DNA from: Entomortierella parvispora
Taxonomy: Eukaryota > Mortierellomycota > Mortierellomycetes > Mortierellales > Mortierellaceae
Assembly: GCA_963573315.1 (NCBI GenBank)
Contig: OY752142.1
Coordinates: forward strand, 744,001-808,000
Direction: 5' to 3'
DNA length: 64,000 nucleotides
Shown here: one piece after another, positions 13,301-25,400 of the stretch
Layout: every line of letters starts with the position of its first letter
Numbering within the stretch: position 1 is the stretch's first letter
Program-made: the position numbers and the translations under genes
Notes under the pieces: model-generated
What the model was told of the DNA's origin: nothing
The model's database searches: none
What the model saw: only the letters and a program-made list of their open reading frames with translations

Positions 13301-15351
13301 CACCTTTGCGCATGAAGAAAGCTACTTTTTGGGTCTCTGTAGAGCAGCTTGACGCAAGGGCTCGAGCCAGCAGGGTTTTTCCTGTTCCTGGAGGTCCGTG
13401 GAAGAGGACACCACGCGGAGGCATCATTTGAAAGTGGGAGTATACCTCCGGATAGAGCAAAGGCAATATGACCATTTCCTTGAGTGATTTGATATGGTGA
13501 TCCAATCCTCCAACCTTGTCGAAATCCACGTTATTTCCCACTGCGAGCGGATCGATATCAGCGGGTTGACCTGCGCGAGCAGCAATCACATCTCTTCTGG
13601 AATCCCCAAGTTCATGCATGTTCATAGGCAGAATTCTTGACGAGGACCTAGACTCTGATGTACCTGATCGTCTTTTGAAACTTGGAAGATCCATATCATC
13701 GCTATCAGATCCAGCAGCACGACCCAATGCTTCCAGGAAGCTCGAGCGATTTCGCCGCGGCCGAGAAAATGGGTCGCGTCCTCCAAATGCATTGCCTCTG
13801 GATGTCCTGGGTCTGGTCGGTGAGGCAATGGGTCGATCTGCGATATAAGCGGGCCGATTCTTTGGTCTCTCCCTCAGGTCATACTTTCTATCCGCATCTT
13901 GCCGAGAGGGACGAGATTGTGAAGATTTTGGTCTTGAGGAAGGTCGTACAGATGAATGTCGTGGCTGTGGCTGACTCTGAATTCGACTTCTGAGTCTTGT
14001 CATCCTTGTTTGTCCAAGATCGTCTGGGTTTGTGGATTGCATAGAGTTATTACCACCATCATCCTCCAAATCATCCTCGCCGTCATCAGCCTCTCCTTCT
14101 TCGTCGTTCAAATCCTCGCCGTCGTTTTCTTCTTCCGATGATAGGTGGTGGTTGTGGTATCGGGAACTATTTCGGGTAGTTCGAGTTCGGCTTGGGTTGA
14201 GATCTGGACTGTCTCTTGGGGAAGGCGTATCCGGTGCCAGGACGGTACTCATGCCTCGAGTGATTCTCATATTCTCTGTAATAGCCCTGGCTACTGGTGG
14301 AGGTCGTTTTGGTGCCAAATGTCTTGCACTCGATCTGAACCTATTCTCATCATCGTAGCGTCCACCTCCGGACTGTCTTGTGCCGTTGGCTCTACGTATT
14401 CTCGGCATTGTTGGGGCGCTGACAGGGAATGGTTTCGGTGCAACAATTGATCTCCGGTCCCGCAAGGTACGTGACCCAAAAATTTGGCTATTTGCGGGTA
14501 TGTCATCTTTATGCTGTTGAAATGCCTCTTCGTCACTCTCCTCGAGTCGGTGGGGAGCTGAAGCACGGGACGACTGTCGAGCTAAGTTCCTGGATCGGCT
14601 CGGCTGCTCTTCCTCCTCTTCCTCCTCTTCCTCCTCTTCCTCTTCGTCTTCTTCTTCCTCTTCTGAATCCTCGGGGTCGGCATAGTTCACCCTCTTGGAA
14701 GAGCGCCTAAGATCTATCCCGTCAGTCCGTGAAGGCTGGCGAGAGGCATCTGTGGAAACGATGGTAGTAGTGGCGATTACGACGGTCTTTTGTGAGGATC
14801 TACTTCCCGCGTTTATATGAGACTGCAGAGTTGAATGATTAATCAAGTTGTCGCCATTGTTGTTGTTGAACATAGAGTGCGTTCCCGAGACTTCGTTCGG
14901 TTGGATACGGCGTCTCTTTGACTCGATCATCTCGCCTTCAGAGTAACTATGATCCATGGGCGTCGATTGCGTTCGGGTCCGGCTAGAGTTCAGCTCTTCA
15001 TCACCACTCGAGATACTGCGCTTCAGGGTGTACGGGTCATGGGTAGCGGACTGAGTGGAGTCCTCGCCCTGATCAAAAGGCAAGACAAAAAAAAAAAAGA
15101 CAGCTATCCGCGTTAACCTTAAGGCAGGAAGGAAAGAGGAGAAAAGCCCAGTCTGCCAAGCAGAATCACGCACGCACACGCACCTGCATATCGATGTTGT
15201 CCATTTTACTGCAAACCTGAAGTAAATTAGGGTCGATCGATCGAGAGCTACCAAACAGATCAGAAGGAGGGCAAATAATTGCGTTAGGTACTTCTGTGGC
15301 ATCACGCGAGCTGGCAGTGGACAGGTTCAGATCAACCAGCGGTATCTCCAT
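10381..15351 (-). CDS. YTA7: AAA ATPase with bromodomain, Yta7/ATAD2 family
   Basis: This is a chromatin-bound AAA+ ATPase that in yeast and animals regulates histone density and transcription. Five exons join in frame (15184-15351, 13100-15068, 11577-12994, 10590-11501, 10381-10479), giving 1521 residues. The N-terminal 500 residues are disordered, rich in Arg/Ser and acidic, with a long Glu run near residue 220. The first AAA domain has Walker A GPPGTGKT at about 610 and Walker B IIFFDEID near 673, then [20 protein letters not shown]. The second AAA domain is degenerate (GTRGMGQRYLG in place of Walker A), as is usual in the family. A bromodomain follows at about 1115-1190 (FHPVDLEEFPDYLEVIKKPM), interrupted by an intron. 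The C-terminal tail is acidic, and the short last exon ends near SFLDGFR. An ATG at 15414 would add 21 residues. Confidence 0.92.
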
Positions 15352-16070
15352 ACTTTCAAAAGTGTAGGCGTGGGCGTGGAAAATGTATCGAGGGCAAAGA
15401 ACAAAGCACGACAATTTCAGTGGGCGACTCGAGGAAGGTCAGGCACGACTTTAGCACAAAAACGCGGGCTAGGAACTACGTGGTCTCCAGTGTCGAAAAG
15501 CTGTGAAGAGCGCGTGAATGTTTGTTTGTTTGTTAGTCTGGCTGTCAATGATGGAAGCAGTCCAAGGAAATGGCTAGAGTTGGAGCAAAGGGGAGAAATG
15601 CAGGAAGCAGCGCAAGCAAAGCTGCATAGATGTGAATGAAGGAATGAACAAACGAACAAATGAATGGTGGGATGACATTACACACAAAGACGAATGAGGA
15701 CAAAAGCACGAAGCAAGATTTACATCGTTGGAGACCAGCGAAGAAAGGAGTGGCTGGCTGGGCTCTGCGTGTGGTCGCACAAGCCACCCGTAGCGCTCTC
15801 GAAAGGACAGCGCCACCAAATTTATTTATGGCCATTTTCGAAGTGGGTCAACTTTGGCCATATCTTCAACATCCATCGCAGCCTCGGGTCTTGCTCCAAC
15901 TGCGGTCGTCCAAAGTCACCCCCCGGACAAAGTCCGTCATAAGAACGAAGAAAACCCGTAAGGCTATCATACTGAACAACATTAGAAAACACAACGTTCT
16001 CCAACTCCTTCATCACAGGCAGTGGTACTAGCATGGAGTTCTTGGCCGTCAGCCCAAGGAGTGCGATTCA
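15352..16070. other. Intergenic, ATAD2/YTA7 promoter side
   Basis: It separates the YTA7 start from the stop of the F-box gene on the same strand. No protein-like ORF was found. It likely contains the F-box 3' UTR and the YTA7 promoter. A short inverted stretch of tgtttgtttgttag occurs near 15520-15536. Confidence 0.35.
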
Positions 16071-17351
16071 CTACTCCGACTTTGAGAGACTTAAGGCCAA
16101 GAGATCCCCGAATAGATGGCCCTGAATTGTATAATAACTCCAGATTATTTGGCCGGTCTTTCCAGGGAATACAACAGTTCCCTCCAGTTGCGGACATTCG
16201 AGATAAGAGAGATTTGGGCAAGAACGGAGAATGGCCTCCGTCATCTTTCTCTCATTGACCATCCGAGCCCTGTTCTCCATCCAAATATCCCTATTCTTCA
16301 TCATGCAGCTTCCGACCCCAACTAGACGAAACGTAACGAGAGTCCCAAAGTGCCTCTGACTAGCTTTGATTACTCTCTCTCCTACGAAGCAGTTAACAAT
16401 TGCAAGCTCACTCAAAGCCTTAGGACAACTATCCAAAATCTCGGCCAGTTCTTGGTCAGTTTTTGCCTTCATGATGGTGACTTTGGCAAGTTCCTGGCAA
16501 TTGGTGAATCGTAACCGAAAGCTGCTGTGCATGGACCTGCCATTAAACTTGAATACGATCGATCTTGATCGAGAACAGCGTGATACTAGTTCATAGATAG
16601 AGGCCCAGCCTGGTCCAAAACAATCCAGAAACTCGATCTCCCGAATATTGAGTAAGGCTTGCGGAAACGGAGAATCATCACGGTTCCTAATAGAGCACTT
16701 GTAAATGAAGAGGTTCATGAGGGACTGACGAGCCCCCGACCCCTTGGTCAAGTCCACTAGGTGAAATGTTGAGTCACTCAATCGAAGAGCGCTCATGTTT
16801 GGGCAGGCTTCACAGATCCACGAGAGTGCCTTACTAAGATCCAGAGAGCGAAGGTCAAGGATTTCAATCCCAGGGTTGTTGGCGAACATTGTTTTGAAGA
16901 TGACGCGTGATAAGGAAGTGGAGAAGATGCAGCTCCTGCCTCCCTGTATTCTTAAATCCTGGAGAGAGCTCATTTTGACCAATGTGTTCCTTTTGAATGC
17001 GAAAGATTTGTCCAGGGCCAAGTGCTCAACATAGTGCACATATCGGTTCAAGACGCCCGTGGAAGGTAGTCCAACAGATGTTTGACGCGCGTGGCCTCCA
17101 ATCCTTGCAACAAAAGCAGGCGAAAGCAATTTGTCAAAGGGATCATTGCTCTCCTGCTGGGGCTCTCTAAGATCCAGGGCCATGTAAAGAAGTGGGGAGT
17201 ACATGGAGTGCCATTCCTTGGAGACTCGAGCACAGGCTGCGACATCAGCAGTTGCGAGATAGTTTCCGACCCAGGGATAGATTTCAGGAGGAATGTCAAT
17301 CACCAGATGGTGGGTCCAAGCGAAAGCAGGGTGAGGCAGAGATAAAGCCAT
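16071..17351 (-). CDS. F-box protein with leucine-rich-repeat-like body
   Basis: A single exon encodes 426 residues. The N-terminal segment, about residues 16-60 (IDIPPEIYPWVGNYLATADV, then ACARVSKEWHSMYSPLLY), matches the F-box pattern that binds Skp1. The body contains repeated Leu/Ile-x-x-Leu segments such as LVKMSSLQDLRI, IEILDLRSLDLS and MSALRLSDSTFHL, which fit irregular LRRs. Such proteins act as substrate receptors of SCF ubiquitin ligases; the substrate cannot be told from sequence. F-box/LRR genes are often expanded in early-diverging fungi. No membrane segment or signal peptide is seen. Confidence 0.82.
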   Translation of the reverse strand: MALSLPHPAFAWTHHLVIDIPPEIYPWVGNYLATADVAACARVSKEWHSMYSPLLYMALDLREPQQESNDPFDKLLSPAFVARIGGHARQTSVGLPSTGVLNRYVHYVEHLALDKSFAFKRNTLVKMSSLQDLRIQGGRSCIFSTSLSRVIFKTMFANNPGIEILDLRSLDLSKALSWICEACPNMSALRLSDSTFHLVDLTKGSGARQSLMNLFIYKCSIRNRDDSPFPQALLNIREIEFLDCFGPGWASIYELVSRCSRSRSIVFKFNGRSMHSSFRLRFTNCQELAKVTIMKAKTDQELAEILDSCPKALSELAIVNCFVGERVIKASQRHFGTLVTFRLVGVGSCMMKNRDIWMENRARMVNERKMTEAILRSCPNLSYLECPQLEGTVVFPGKTGQIIWSYYTIQGHLFGDLLALSLSKSE

Positions 17352-17369
17352 TGAGGACTAGACTGTGGA

Positions 17370-18330
17370 CGTCACCTTGGCCCTCTTCTTGGCTGACTTG
17401 CCTATGTCATTCTAGTCCGAGTCTAAGCCTTCGTCACTCGGGTCTCCACCACTTGAGGAATAGTCTGCTCCGCTCAGAATCGAGTCTCTACCGCGTGAGG
17501 CAGTGCATCCAACGTCCGAGTCCGAGTCCGAGTCTGAGTCTTCACTACTTGAATCCGAGTCCCGATGACCCATCGCTCAACTCAAAATCCTCGCTGTGCC
17601 AAGCTACGCACTTGTCCAATGGGGACACTGGAGTTGTAGTCATTACGATTGTGGCTGCCGTAAAAAATCAGACTTTGTCGCGAACGACTTCCACGGCCTT
17701 CTTGACTTCGTAGCGGGGTGACCAGGCCCTCTTTGGGTTGGGCTGTAAGACGGTCCCCACCCCAAAGATGAAAATGTGGCCCGAATTCATTGGCAAGACC
17801 ACTGCCTCCTCTGGTCGTTAGTGGTTGTGACATCGAGTGGCGATGCATGGATCTGTCTCAGCAGCCTTGAGATTTCAAGGCGTCATTGAGGTTCTTCCTG
17901 ACTTATGGGGTGAGCTGGCAACAAGTACAAAGACTTTTTTCTGTACTACTGGTAATTTTTTGAAGAGCCCAACGCCCCCTCTTATCTTGTAGGGCCCGGA
18001 GGTTGTACTTGAGCTAGCACGCTGCGGCTTCGCGTGTCAAGTGACGTTTTTGACGGGAAGGTCAAATGGCAGTATGATTGCGCCACCACTTGATCCTGCC
18101 ATTGATGGTGGCAACCTCAGTGAGCATGACATCTTCAGAATCAGCATGACCAGTGGGTCATCTCCCCATCATACCTCCGTAGTGATACGCCTTGGAGTCG
18201 TAGTGGATCTTGTCGATTTCCACTACTTTGTCCACAGTCGTATCAGGCATCTCCAACTTGCAGAGGATATCCTTTTCCTCAGTACACTCACGTTTCTGGA
18301 GGTAGACATGTACTATGATTAAACAAGAAG
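17370..18330 (-). pseudogene. Decayed protein-coding relic, family unknown
   Basis: The minus strand holds several protein-like stretches separated by stops and frame changes. Reading 5' to 3' they include an acidic/Lys-rich stretch with KDILCKLEMPDTTVDKVVEI and KIHYDSKAYHYGG (18170-18305), then SEDVMLTEVATINGRIKWW in the same frame after one stop (18070-18160), and a stretch with VVLPMNSGHIFIFGVGTV and RYEVKKAVEVVRDKV (17665-17815). After a stop comes CVAWHSEDFELSDGSSG, which shifts frame into an Asp-Ser run and a basic end KSAKKRAKV. The ordered composition, an acidic tail followed by a basic end, and repeated disruption suggest one gene that has decayed, perhaps of mobile-element origin. 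I do not recognise the family. Introns could explain some breaks, but not all stops. Confidence 0.45.
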
Positions 18331-21300
18331 TTCCTCTTGGAGGCTATTGTATTGACATCCCTAAATACTTACACATGCCCAGGAAAGGGGGGTGATATGA
18401 TGGAGGGGTTGAGTGGCAGTGTTGGATGGTGAAAGGACAACTGAGGAAAATGGCGAGGGGTATGAGAGTATGAGGGGATAACGAAGGAGTGGGATAGGGA
18501 AGAGTGACTTGTATGTGTGTGTGTGAGAGAGAAAGAGATATGCAGAGAGAGAGAGAAGCAAGAGAGAAAGAGCATGCGAAGGATGATTATGGAAACAGTA
18601 CCACACAAGCGTGTACAATAGCTGATGTACTCCTTTCATTCTCAAACCCGACCCTCGCTCCTCAGCTTCATGTTCACTTGATCTCATTCTCTCACTCAGT
18701 GTCATTCATTCGTATGACCACGGACGAAAGGACCTGGACGTGGACGTGGGCTCTTTGCTCAATGCCCAATGTGTCTCGGTTCGGCAACGCCGAGAACAGA
18801 AGAGTCTATGTGAGTGTGCATGGAAAAGAAGGGTTTCAACAAGAGATGATGATCAACCATCAGAAACTGTACCCCTTAACCGCAGTTGGCAGATCCTGTC
18901 ATTCATCCTTGCAAAAGCCCTGGCTGCCCGTCTTGAATCTCCATGGGAGACGACTCCAGGGGTACAGTTGGCTTGTAAAGTGTATCATCAACGTCAAAGC
19001 AAAACAAAGAAAGAGTGCTGCTGCCGTGCCGGCTTGCTGGAAGTGGATAGAGTCATCCCTTGTCCGAGGAGTCGGCTGATCAGATGATGCATCGCGGAAG
19101 AGCAACTGGAGGAAGTGGAGAAGTAGCATTGCGTGCATATCGGAGTGCATCAAGTACATGCACGTTTACAACAGGCATCAGGGGGGAGGGGGGATGTCTA
19201 CGCGGTATCTTTTATTTATCCTCTTGCAAAGATGAGATCCCGCCAGCTGGTAAAATGGGAAGGTGGGCCAAAATTTTAGTTTTCTGTGGTGGTTTACTTT
19301 CTTTTTTGACCACTCCCTCTGGAGGAAGTGTGGCTGCATGTGTTGAAAACAAACCTCTCCGTGATCGGCGGAATGTCTCGTCATGCCATGGTTGCAGTCA
19401 ATATGTGAATTGTGAACACGGTGTCCAGAGTGGTCAACAGAAGCAATAACCAAACAAGAGAGCAGGTCGGACAAGACTGGAATAGGGACCTTGATGATCT
19501 CTGGCTTAGGTTTTGTTTAGATGACAATAAATAGCTGGTGGATGTCGTCAAAGGAAGAACACAGGAATCGGGAACAAAAAGTCATCTCCAAAGGGGCGGA
19601 GAATACCCCAAGACAGTAGTAACGGATACGGAGCAGAGCCAAGTGAGAATGGGAGGGAGAAGTAGAGAAGCGAGAAGGCAGAAAGGGGGTGAAAGAGAGA
19701 GAACGCGGATGATCTGGATTGGGCAGACTGAGCAATTCTACGAAAAACCCCACACCGACATCACCACCACAGGACCACCAAGAACCCTCGCCTCCCACCC
19801 CACCGTAAAAATAATTGTTTTGCCTTGGCTCTGCTTGGCTCTGCTTGGCTGTCTGGTTGACCGGTTCTGCCCCTTTCGTGCTGCAGCGGCACCCTTTATT
19901 CGGCAATTGACGACTTTTGTGTTTTTTTTCCTTTGTGGGAGTCCCCCCCCCCTCTACCATTCTTCATTTTTTGCTGTGTTTTTTGTTGTGCATTTCGAAG
20001 ATCAGGGCAACCCGCTTCGAGGGAAGAAAAACACAAAAAGTAGACTACAAGAGGGTTCCTTGACAAGGCAGACGAGAACACGTCTCGGGTGAAAGACCCA
20101 TGCGCCGATCGGAGTGCGAGAAAGGGGACGGACAGAGAGCGGAAATGTGTTGTAAGCAGCGTGCGCCTTGCGGTTTGTTTGGGTTGCTGAATTATCATAT
20201 GGCAATGGTCCCATCCCTCGAATCCCGACCATCGATTGTCAAGTGCAACTGCAAGGAATAACCCTCCACGAGCTCAGGGCCGCCGGGAAGGGAAGGAGGC
20301 CGTGCTGAGCCATCGATTGTGTTCCTCCTTGCCTGGCTCCAAGCCCTGCTGGGATGATGTTGGACGGGGTGTGAGCGTGCCCGTGTACTTGCAGACAAGA
20401 GCGAGAGAGAGAGAGAGAGAAAGAGGGAGAGAAGACGAATGAACACGCGCAGGAATGAGAATGTCCGCGGTCGTATTGTTCGCTCTGCATTGAATTGAAT
20501 GGGGCGTCTCCTCTTTTCACTCTTGTCCCTTTGTCAGTCTGCTCCTTCACTCTTTCTCTCCTTCTCCTTCTCCCTCTCCCTCTCCTTCTTCCCTCTCCTC
20601 GCTCGCTCGCTCGCTCTCCTTCTCTTCTCCTCGCTCATTCACCTCCATTCACCATCTCTGCCTCTGACTGTCAGCCCTCATGCCTCGTCCCTCCCCCCTG
20701 CTGAATCCGATCTGTCGTCTCATTCCTACCACTTGAAAAAGCAACCCTTATTTTTCATTCAGAAAACACAACGCTCTCTCGCTCAGTCTTTGGCTCCCCC
20801 CTCCCCCTCCCCCCACCCACCACCACCACCCTCCTTCCCTCCCAACCTCAAGCTCCTCCTCCGCCAACACAACAGCAGCACAAGCAAAGCGAGAACGACA
20901 ACAATACATTCCACAGTGGTGAGTTTTCGCCTCCTTCGGCATTCTTTCCTCCTCGTCCCTTTCCCATGCACAATGTACACAAGGAGACAGAAACCCAAGT
21001 CGGAATGTCCGTCCTGTCGTCCCGTTAGCAGCCAAGGGTTCCCAATGCGGATGCATGAAGAACCGTTGGCGGTCTTGTTTCCCAGGAGGTCATTCCATTC
21101 CCGGGCGACTGTCTCCGTCCCTGCCTCTCGCCATTCACCCTTTTCCCCCAAAAGCTCCCCGTCTCCTCTTTGCGATCTATGAACCCGACTGTCCGTTGAA
21201 GACTTGTTAGTTTTGTCCTCTTGCGACGAGTGCATGTTGTGTTCTGTCCCCAGTGCTGCGTCTCCCTTCTTTTTTGTTCATGCTACTGGCCCGCTTCCTC

Positions 21301-22492
21301 CTTATTTTGCTGGAGAGAGAGAGAAAGTCCTCCTTTTTTATCGTTCATCGCCTGTTCTCTCCTCCCCGTTTTGCCAAGCACTCGACGGGCTTGGTATCCT
21401 TGCAGAAAGGACAAGAAAATGAAGGGGGGGAAGATCAAGGACCGTCTGACCCAGGAAGGACAGAGGAAGAACAAGCCCTCGAGACTAAAGCTATTCTAGC
21501 ATTGATTCAGCCCGTCCCTTTTTTTGGGCAGAGTGCGAAAGACAGACGCGTCGCGTGTCACTTGTTGCACTTGTGTTTATTTACCCTTTGCCGTGTCACA
21601 TCGTCATTGCACCCTTGTCACGTCCTCGCTCCTCGGGATCATGGTCCTCTGTAGGGGCCGGCGATCTGCAGCTGAAGACCATGATCCAAGCCTGGCATAG
21701 CCCTCCCTTCATCACATTCTTGTCTACAGTAGCCTGTTCTGTCTTTATTCGTCACGGCTCTCAAGCAAATGAATGTGTTGCCTCCTTGCATTGTTGGGTC
21801 GTGCTCTCGCTGTTGTTTTTGGTGTGTTCATGTTCATCAGTCCCAGGAACAGACACCCTTCCAGCTTAATTGCAATCACGTTCTGCTGGGCTGGCATGGT
21901 CAGAACTGAGCTCTCCGCCAGCTCCCTCACAACCACCTCCTCCTCTCCTCCATCTCCGCCTCCTCTTCATCCTCCCTGTCCTCGTTCTCCTCCGTGTGTT
22001 TCGAGCTCTTCCTCTTCTTCACCACGTCTTTCTTTCAGATGCGGTTTCCCGCTCTAAATCAGATCTTGTCAAAGCGTGGTTGTCCAACAGAGTCGTTCTT
22101 GAAACCCTTTGTTCAGCTCTATTTTTCCACGCGCGCTCTTTGCTCTCTCCTCTCTCTCTCACTCTTGTTCACTTTTCATTCTTGCCCTTTCCTGCTCTTC
22201 TATCAAACAGCCCTTCTATATTTGCTCTTGCATACTCACCCAAAACACTTCAACACTTTGCCCACACCACCCTATTCCTAGACCTTGTTTGTCCTGTCTC
22301 TCTCTAGGATTGTCACTCTCCTCGACTGAGCAGTTTGGGTCTTATCTAGCATCTATTTTTTTATCGGTCGCGAACAACCTCGGCCCCGGGAATAAACACC
22401 ACCACCACCTCACCGACCATCGACACCATACTCGACAATACCTATATCCTTCCCTCTCTCCCTTGAACATACATATATATATACCAACTACA
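18331..22492. other. Long low-complexity region upstream of KAR9
   Basis: About 4.1 kb without a supportable gene. It contains GA-rich microsatellite at 18520-18575, a (GA)n tract at 20402-20433, and on the + strand a long pyrimidine-rich stretch from about 20500 to 22300 with a GCTC tetranucleotide run near 20600-20617 and CCACC-type repeats near 20810-20830. ORFs here are dominated by Ser, Leu, Pro and Phe and look like by-products. The 3' half is a likely KAR9 promoter and long leader; an ATATATATATA run lies at 22471-22482, too near the ATG to be a certain TATA box. Confidence 0.4.
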
Positions 22493-25400
22493 ATGCCCTC
22501 GACTTCACAACTACGGCTAGATGGTCTCTCAGAGGTCACCGAGCTGGAACGGATACCTCTGCCATACAAGACCCTTTACCACACATTGGTCTTCAAGAAC
22601 GACATGCCAGTGGATCTATTACAGGAGCGTCATCGGTCCGGATCAGAACAGCTCCTGACATGGATCCAAGCCGCCTTGGCTCTTCTCGACACTGTCGCAG
22701 AGTCCTCCCATCATCAACGGCAGGACCTGGACAATGACGAAAAGGAGGAGCAGGACGAGGAGTTGGAGTCTGAGATCCAGGATGTGGTCTCTGGATTTGG
22801 GCAGTATGAGCCCACGATCGAATCCAGTATCGAGATCTTGCTGCAGCTTGAGGAATGTGTGGCAGATCGATTATCAACCCGTTCCCCCAGTGATTCCATC
22901 TCGCTCCTGGTGGGTCAGGATATTCTTAACCCTGCATCAACGTCTAAACCCTTGCCTTTGGAACAGGCGGTGCATATCAGCCCGGCCATCGAAACTATTC
23001 TGGAGCAGTGGTCCAGGTTACGAAAGATTATTGGGGAACTGTCAGGATCGGTCCGGGAACACCAACGGCTGCGGGATGGGATCCTGAATGTGAAAAGTAT
23101 TTCGGAACAGACGCGTCAAGCCAGCGGAATCCTGGGAAAATGTCTTCAAGCCATTGCCACGGATAAGCAACGAACCAGTGAACTCACCCTTAGCCTAGCG
23201 CAGGGTGAACAAAGTAGCAAGGAGCACCTCTCCCAGTCAAACGTTTATTCATCAGGTTCATGCCAGAGCAGTACAGCCAGTCTATCGAGGGTCGGCACCT
23301 TGTATCTAGGCGTGGATAGTAACGACATGTTGGAACTAGACTCGAGGATCGGATTGTTGTCTTTGCAGATCGACACTTTACAAAAGTCATATCCCGAATG
23401 TACTCGGACCCACCGGATCAAAACCTTGAAGGCCCACAGGCGAGATCTATTACCACCAACACAGCCGAAGGCGTCAGGCACGATAGCAGAAAAGAAGCAG
23501 TGCATCTGGGTTCTGTATCAGGAGCTTCTTGGCCAGTGGGATGATCTACGGACTGGAAAGGAGCAACTCTGGAAGGACCTGGAAGAATGTGATCGGTGGC
23601 GTGTCCGGATCGAGAAGATGGCAAAACAGATCGAGTCGATGCTAGACCCGGTGGAAATCTTTTACAAGATGTGTTCCAATATGCTATCGAACTTGGACCA
23701 TCAATCGACCATTACCGCTGCTATCCCGGCCTCTCCCAAAGGATCATCCTCGCCCAAATCTGTGAAATCCTCGCCAAGATCAGTAACATCCAGGAAATCG
23801 GCCTCTTTTGCAGGATCTGTCGCAGGATCGGCACCGGCGTCGCCGAAATCGATAAAGTCTACCTCAACCGTAACAGCAGCAACAAAAACACAAGCGGCCG
23901 ATGACGAGGACGTTTCCGAGGCCATCAACTTGGAGACACTTTGGTCAACTATACAGGAGCTGGATGAGAAACAGACGATGGTAGCACCAGCGATTGAAAA
24001 CATGTTTTGGGTTCAAGAGGGTGAGATCCAGCATCGATCCAAAACGTCGGCCTTTTCTCCGACCACTCCGACGACGGCCGTAGATCGCTCTGTGCCGCCA
24101 CCGTCTTTTGCACAGGTCATGCAGCTCCCATCTCCCCTTCCGGTGGATTCATCACCATTATACCCCAACATTGAGATGCTAGAGCGGCAGAGACACTTGA
24201 AAGGTCGGTGGTCCAATCTAAAGACCTCCTTGGACGCTGTTGGCGTTCGGTTACATACCCATCATACCACCATGAAAGAAAAGGCTAACGAGGAGGAACG
24301 ACTAGCTCTTGCCAGGAAAGATGAAGCCGAGAACAGAACCTTGGTCGGTAGCGGCAATAGCATCGATGGTCAAGGTTGGCGGTCGCCTTCAAGCCCGAAT
24401 TCGTCGACCCTCCGACGATCTGGAACAGCCCCTCACACTCCAAGGAGTCCCCCTTCGCCAAACTGGAACCCATCTGCTCGATTCTTGCGTGGGAAGCTGG
24501 TTTCATCCCAATCCATGGATTCGACGGCTGCGGTGCGAAAGTACATGTTGATCAAATCGGACAAGCCCCAGTGGGAGAAGCCTCGACCTTGGTGTCCGTC
24601 AGTGAGTCTTTCGTCTCCTGGCATGCCTGGTTTTCCTCTCCAGACTTCCTCTTGGGGTTACTTTTACGTTGGACCCTCGACCAACGAGGAGAACTTTGGA
24701 GAATTGGTTGCGACCCCAGCTCCGCGCCCTAAGCCAGCGCCTCCCCCAGCGGTGACCAAACCTGCCAAGAGCTCCAAGATCTTGGACCGTCCGCCTTTCT
24801 CGCCAGGCGGTAATAGAGGCTACACAGCCTTGACCAAGCCTCGTTCCCCTCCAATGCCCGCTCGTTCGATGTCTGTTGCTGGCGGAGACTTCAAATCGAG
24901 ATGTATGAGTCCAGGATCAAACCCTGGCGGTCCTGGTGGCAACAGGAACAGGTTACGGCGCTCGAACTCTATAAATCAACTTCAAGGCCAAAGCAAAAAC
25001 TCGAACGGCGTCACTAGCCCATCCCGCCAGGAACAGAATAATGCTGGTTCCAAGAATAACACTGGCAGCAATAACAAGAACAATGGGGCTGAATCCCGAC
25101 GCAATAGCAGTCAAACTCAACAAGGAGGTGCCTGGGCTAGCAGACGTACCTCAATCTCGTCTTGTTCGTCAGAGGGCGAAACGATCCGCGAGTTTGTAGC
25201 GGCGAGTCGTCGTGGCAGCAGTAGCAGCAGCTGTGGTGGAGCGCTTTCTGGATATGGCAGCGGTTACAATTCCCACAAGTCGGGCTATCGATCATCTCGA
25301 GGTTCTTTGCCTCCTTTTGGCAAGCATGGTCTCACCCCCTTGACAACTCTGAACGATTCGACGTCGAGCTTGGAATCGATGATAAGCAGCTCCTTCTCCT

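Noticed and set aside
18504-19450. Several overlapping + strand ORFs of 90-190 codons
   Set aside because: Composition is low-complexity (Cys/Arg/Glu from GA repeats) and frames overlap without preference; no recognisable motif.
20495-21182. + strand ORF of 227 codons upstream of KAR9
   Set aside because: Almost only Ser, Leu, Pro and Phe from a CT-rich tract; more likely leader or promoter DNA.
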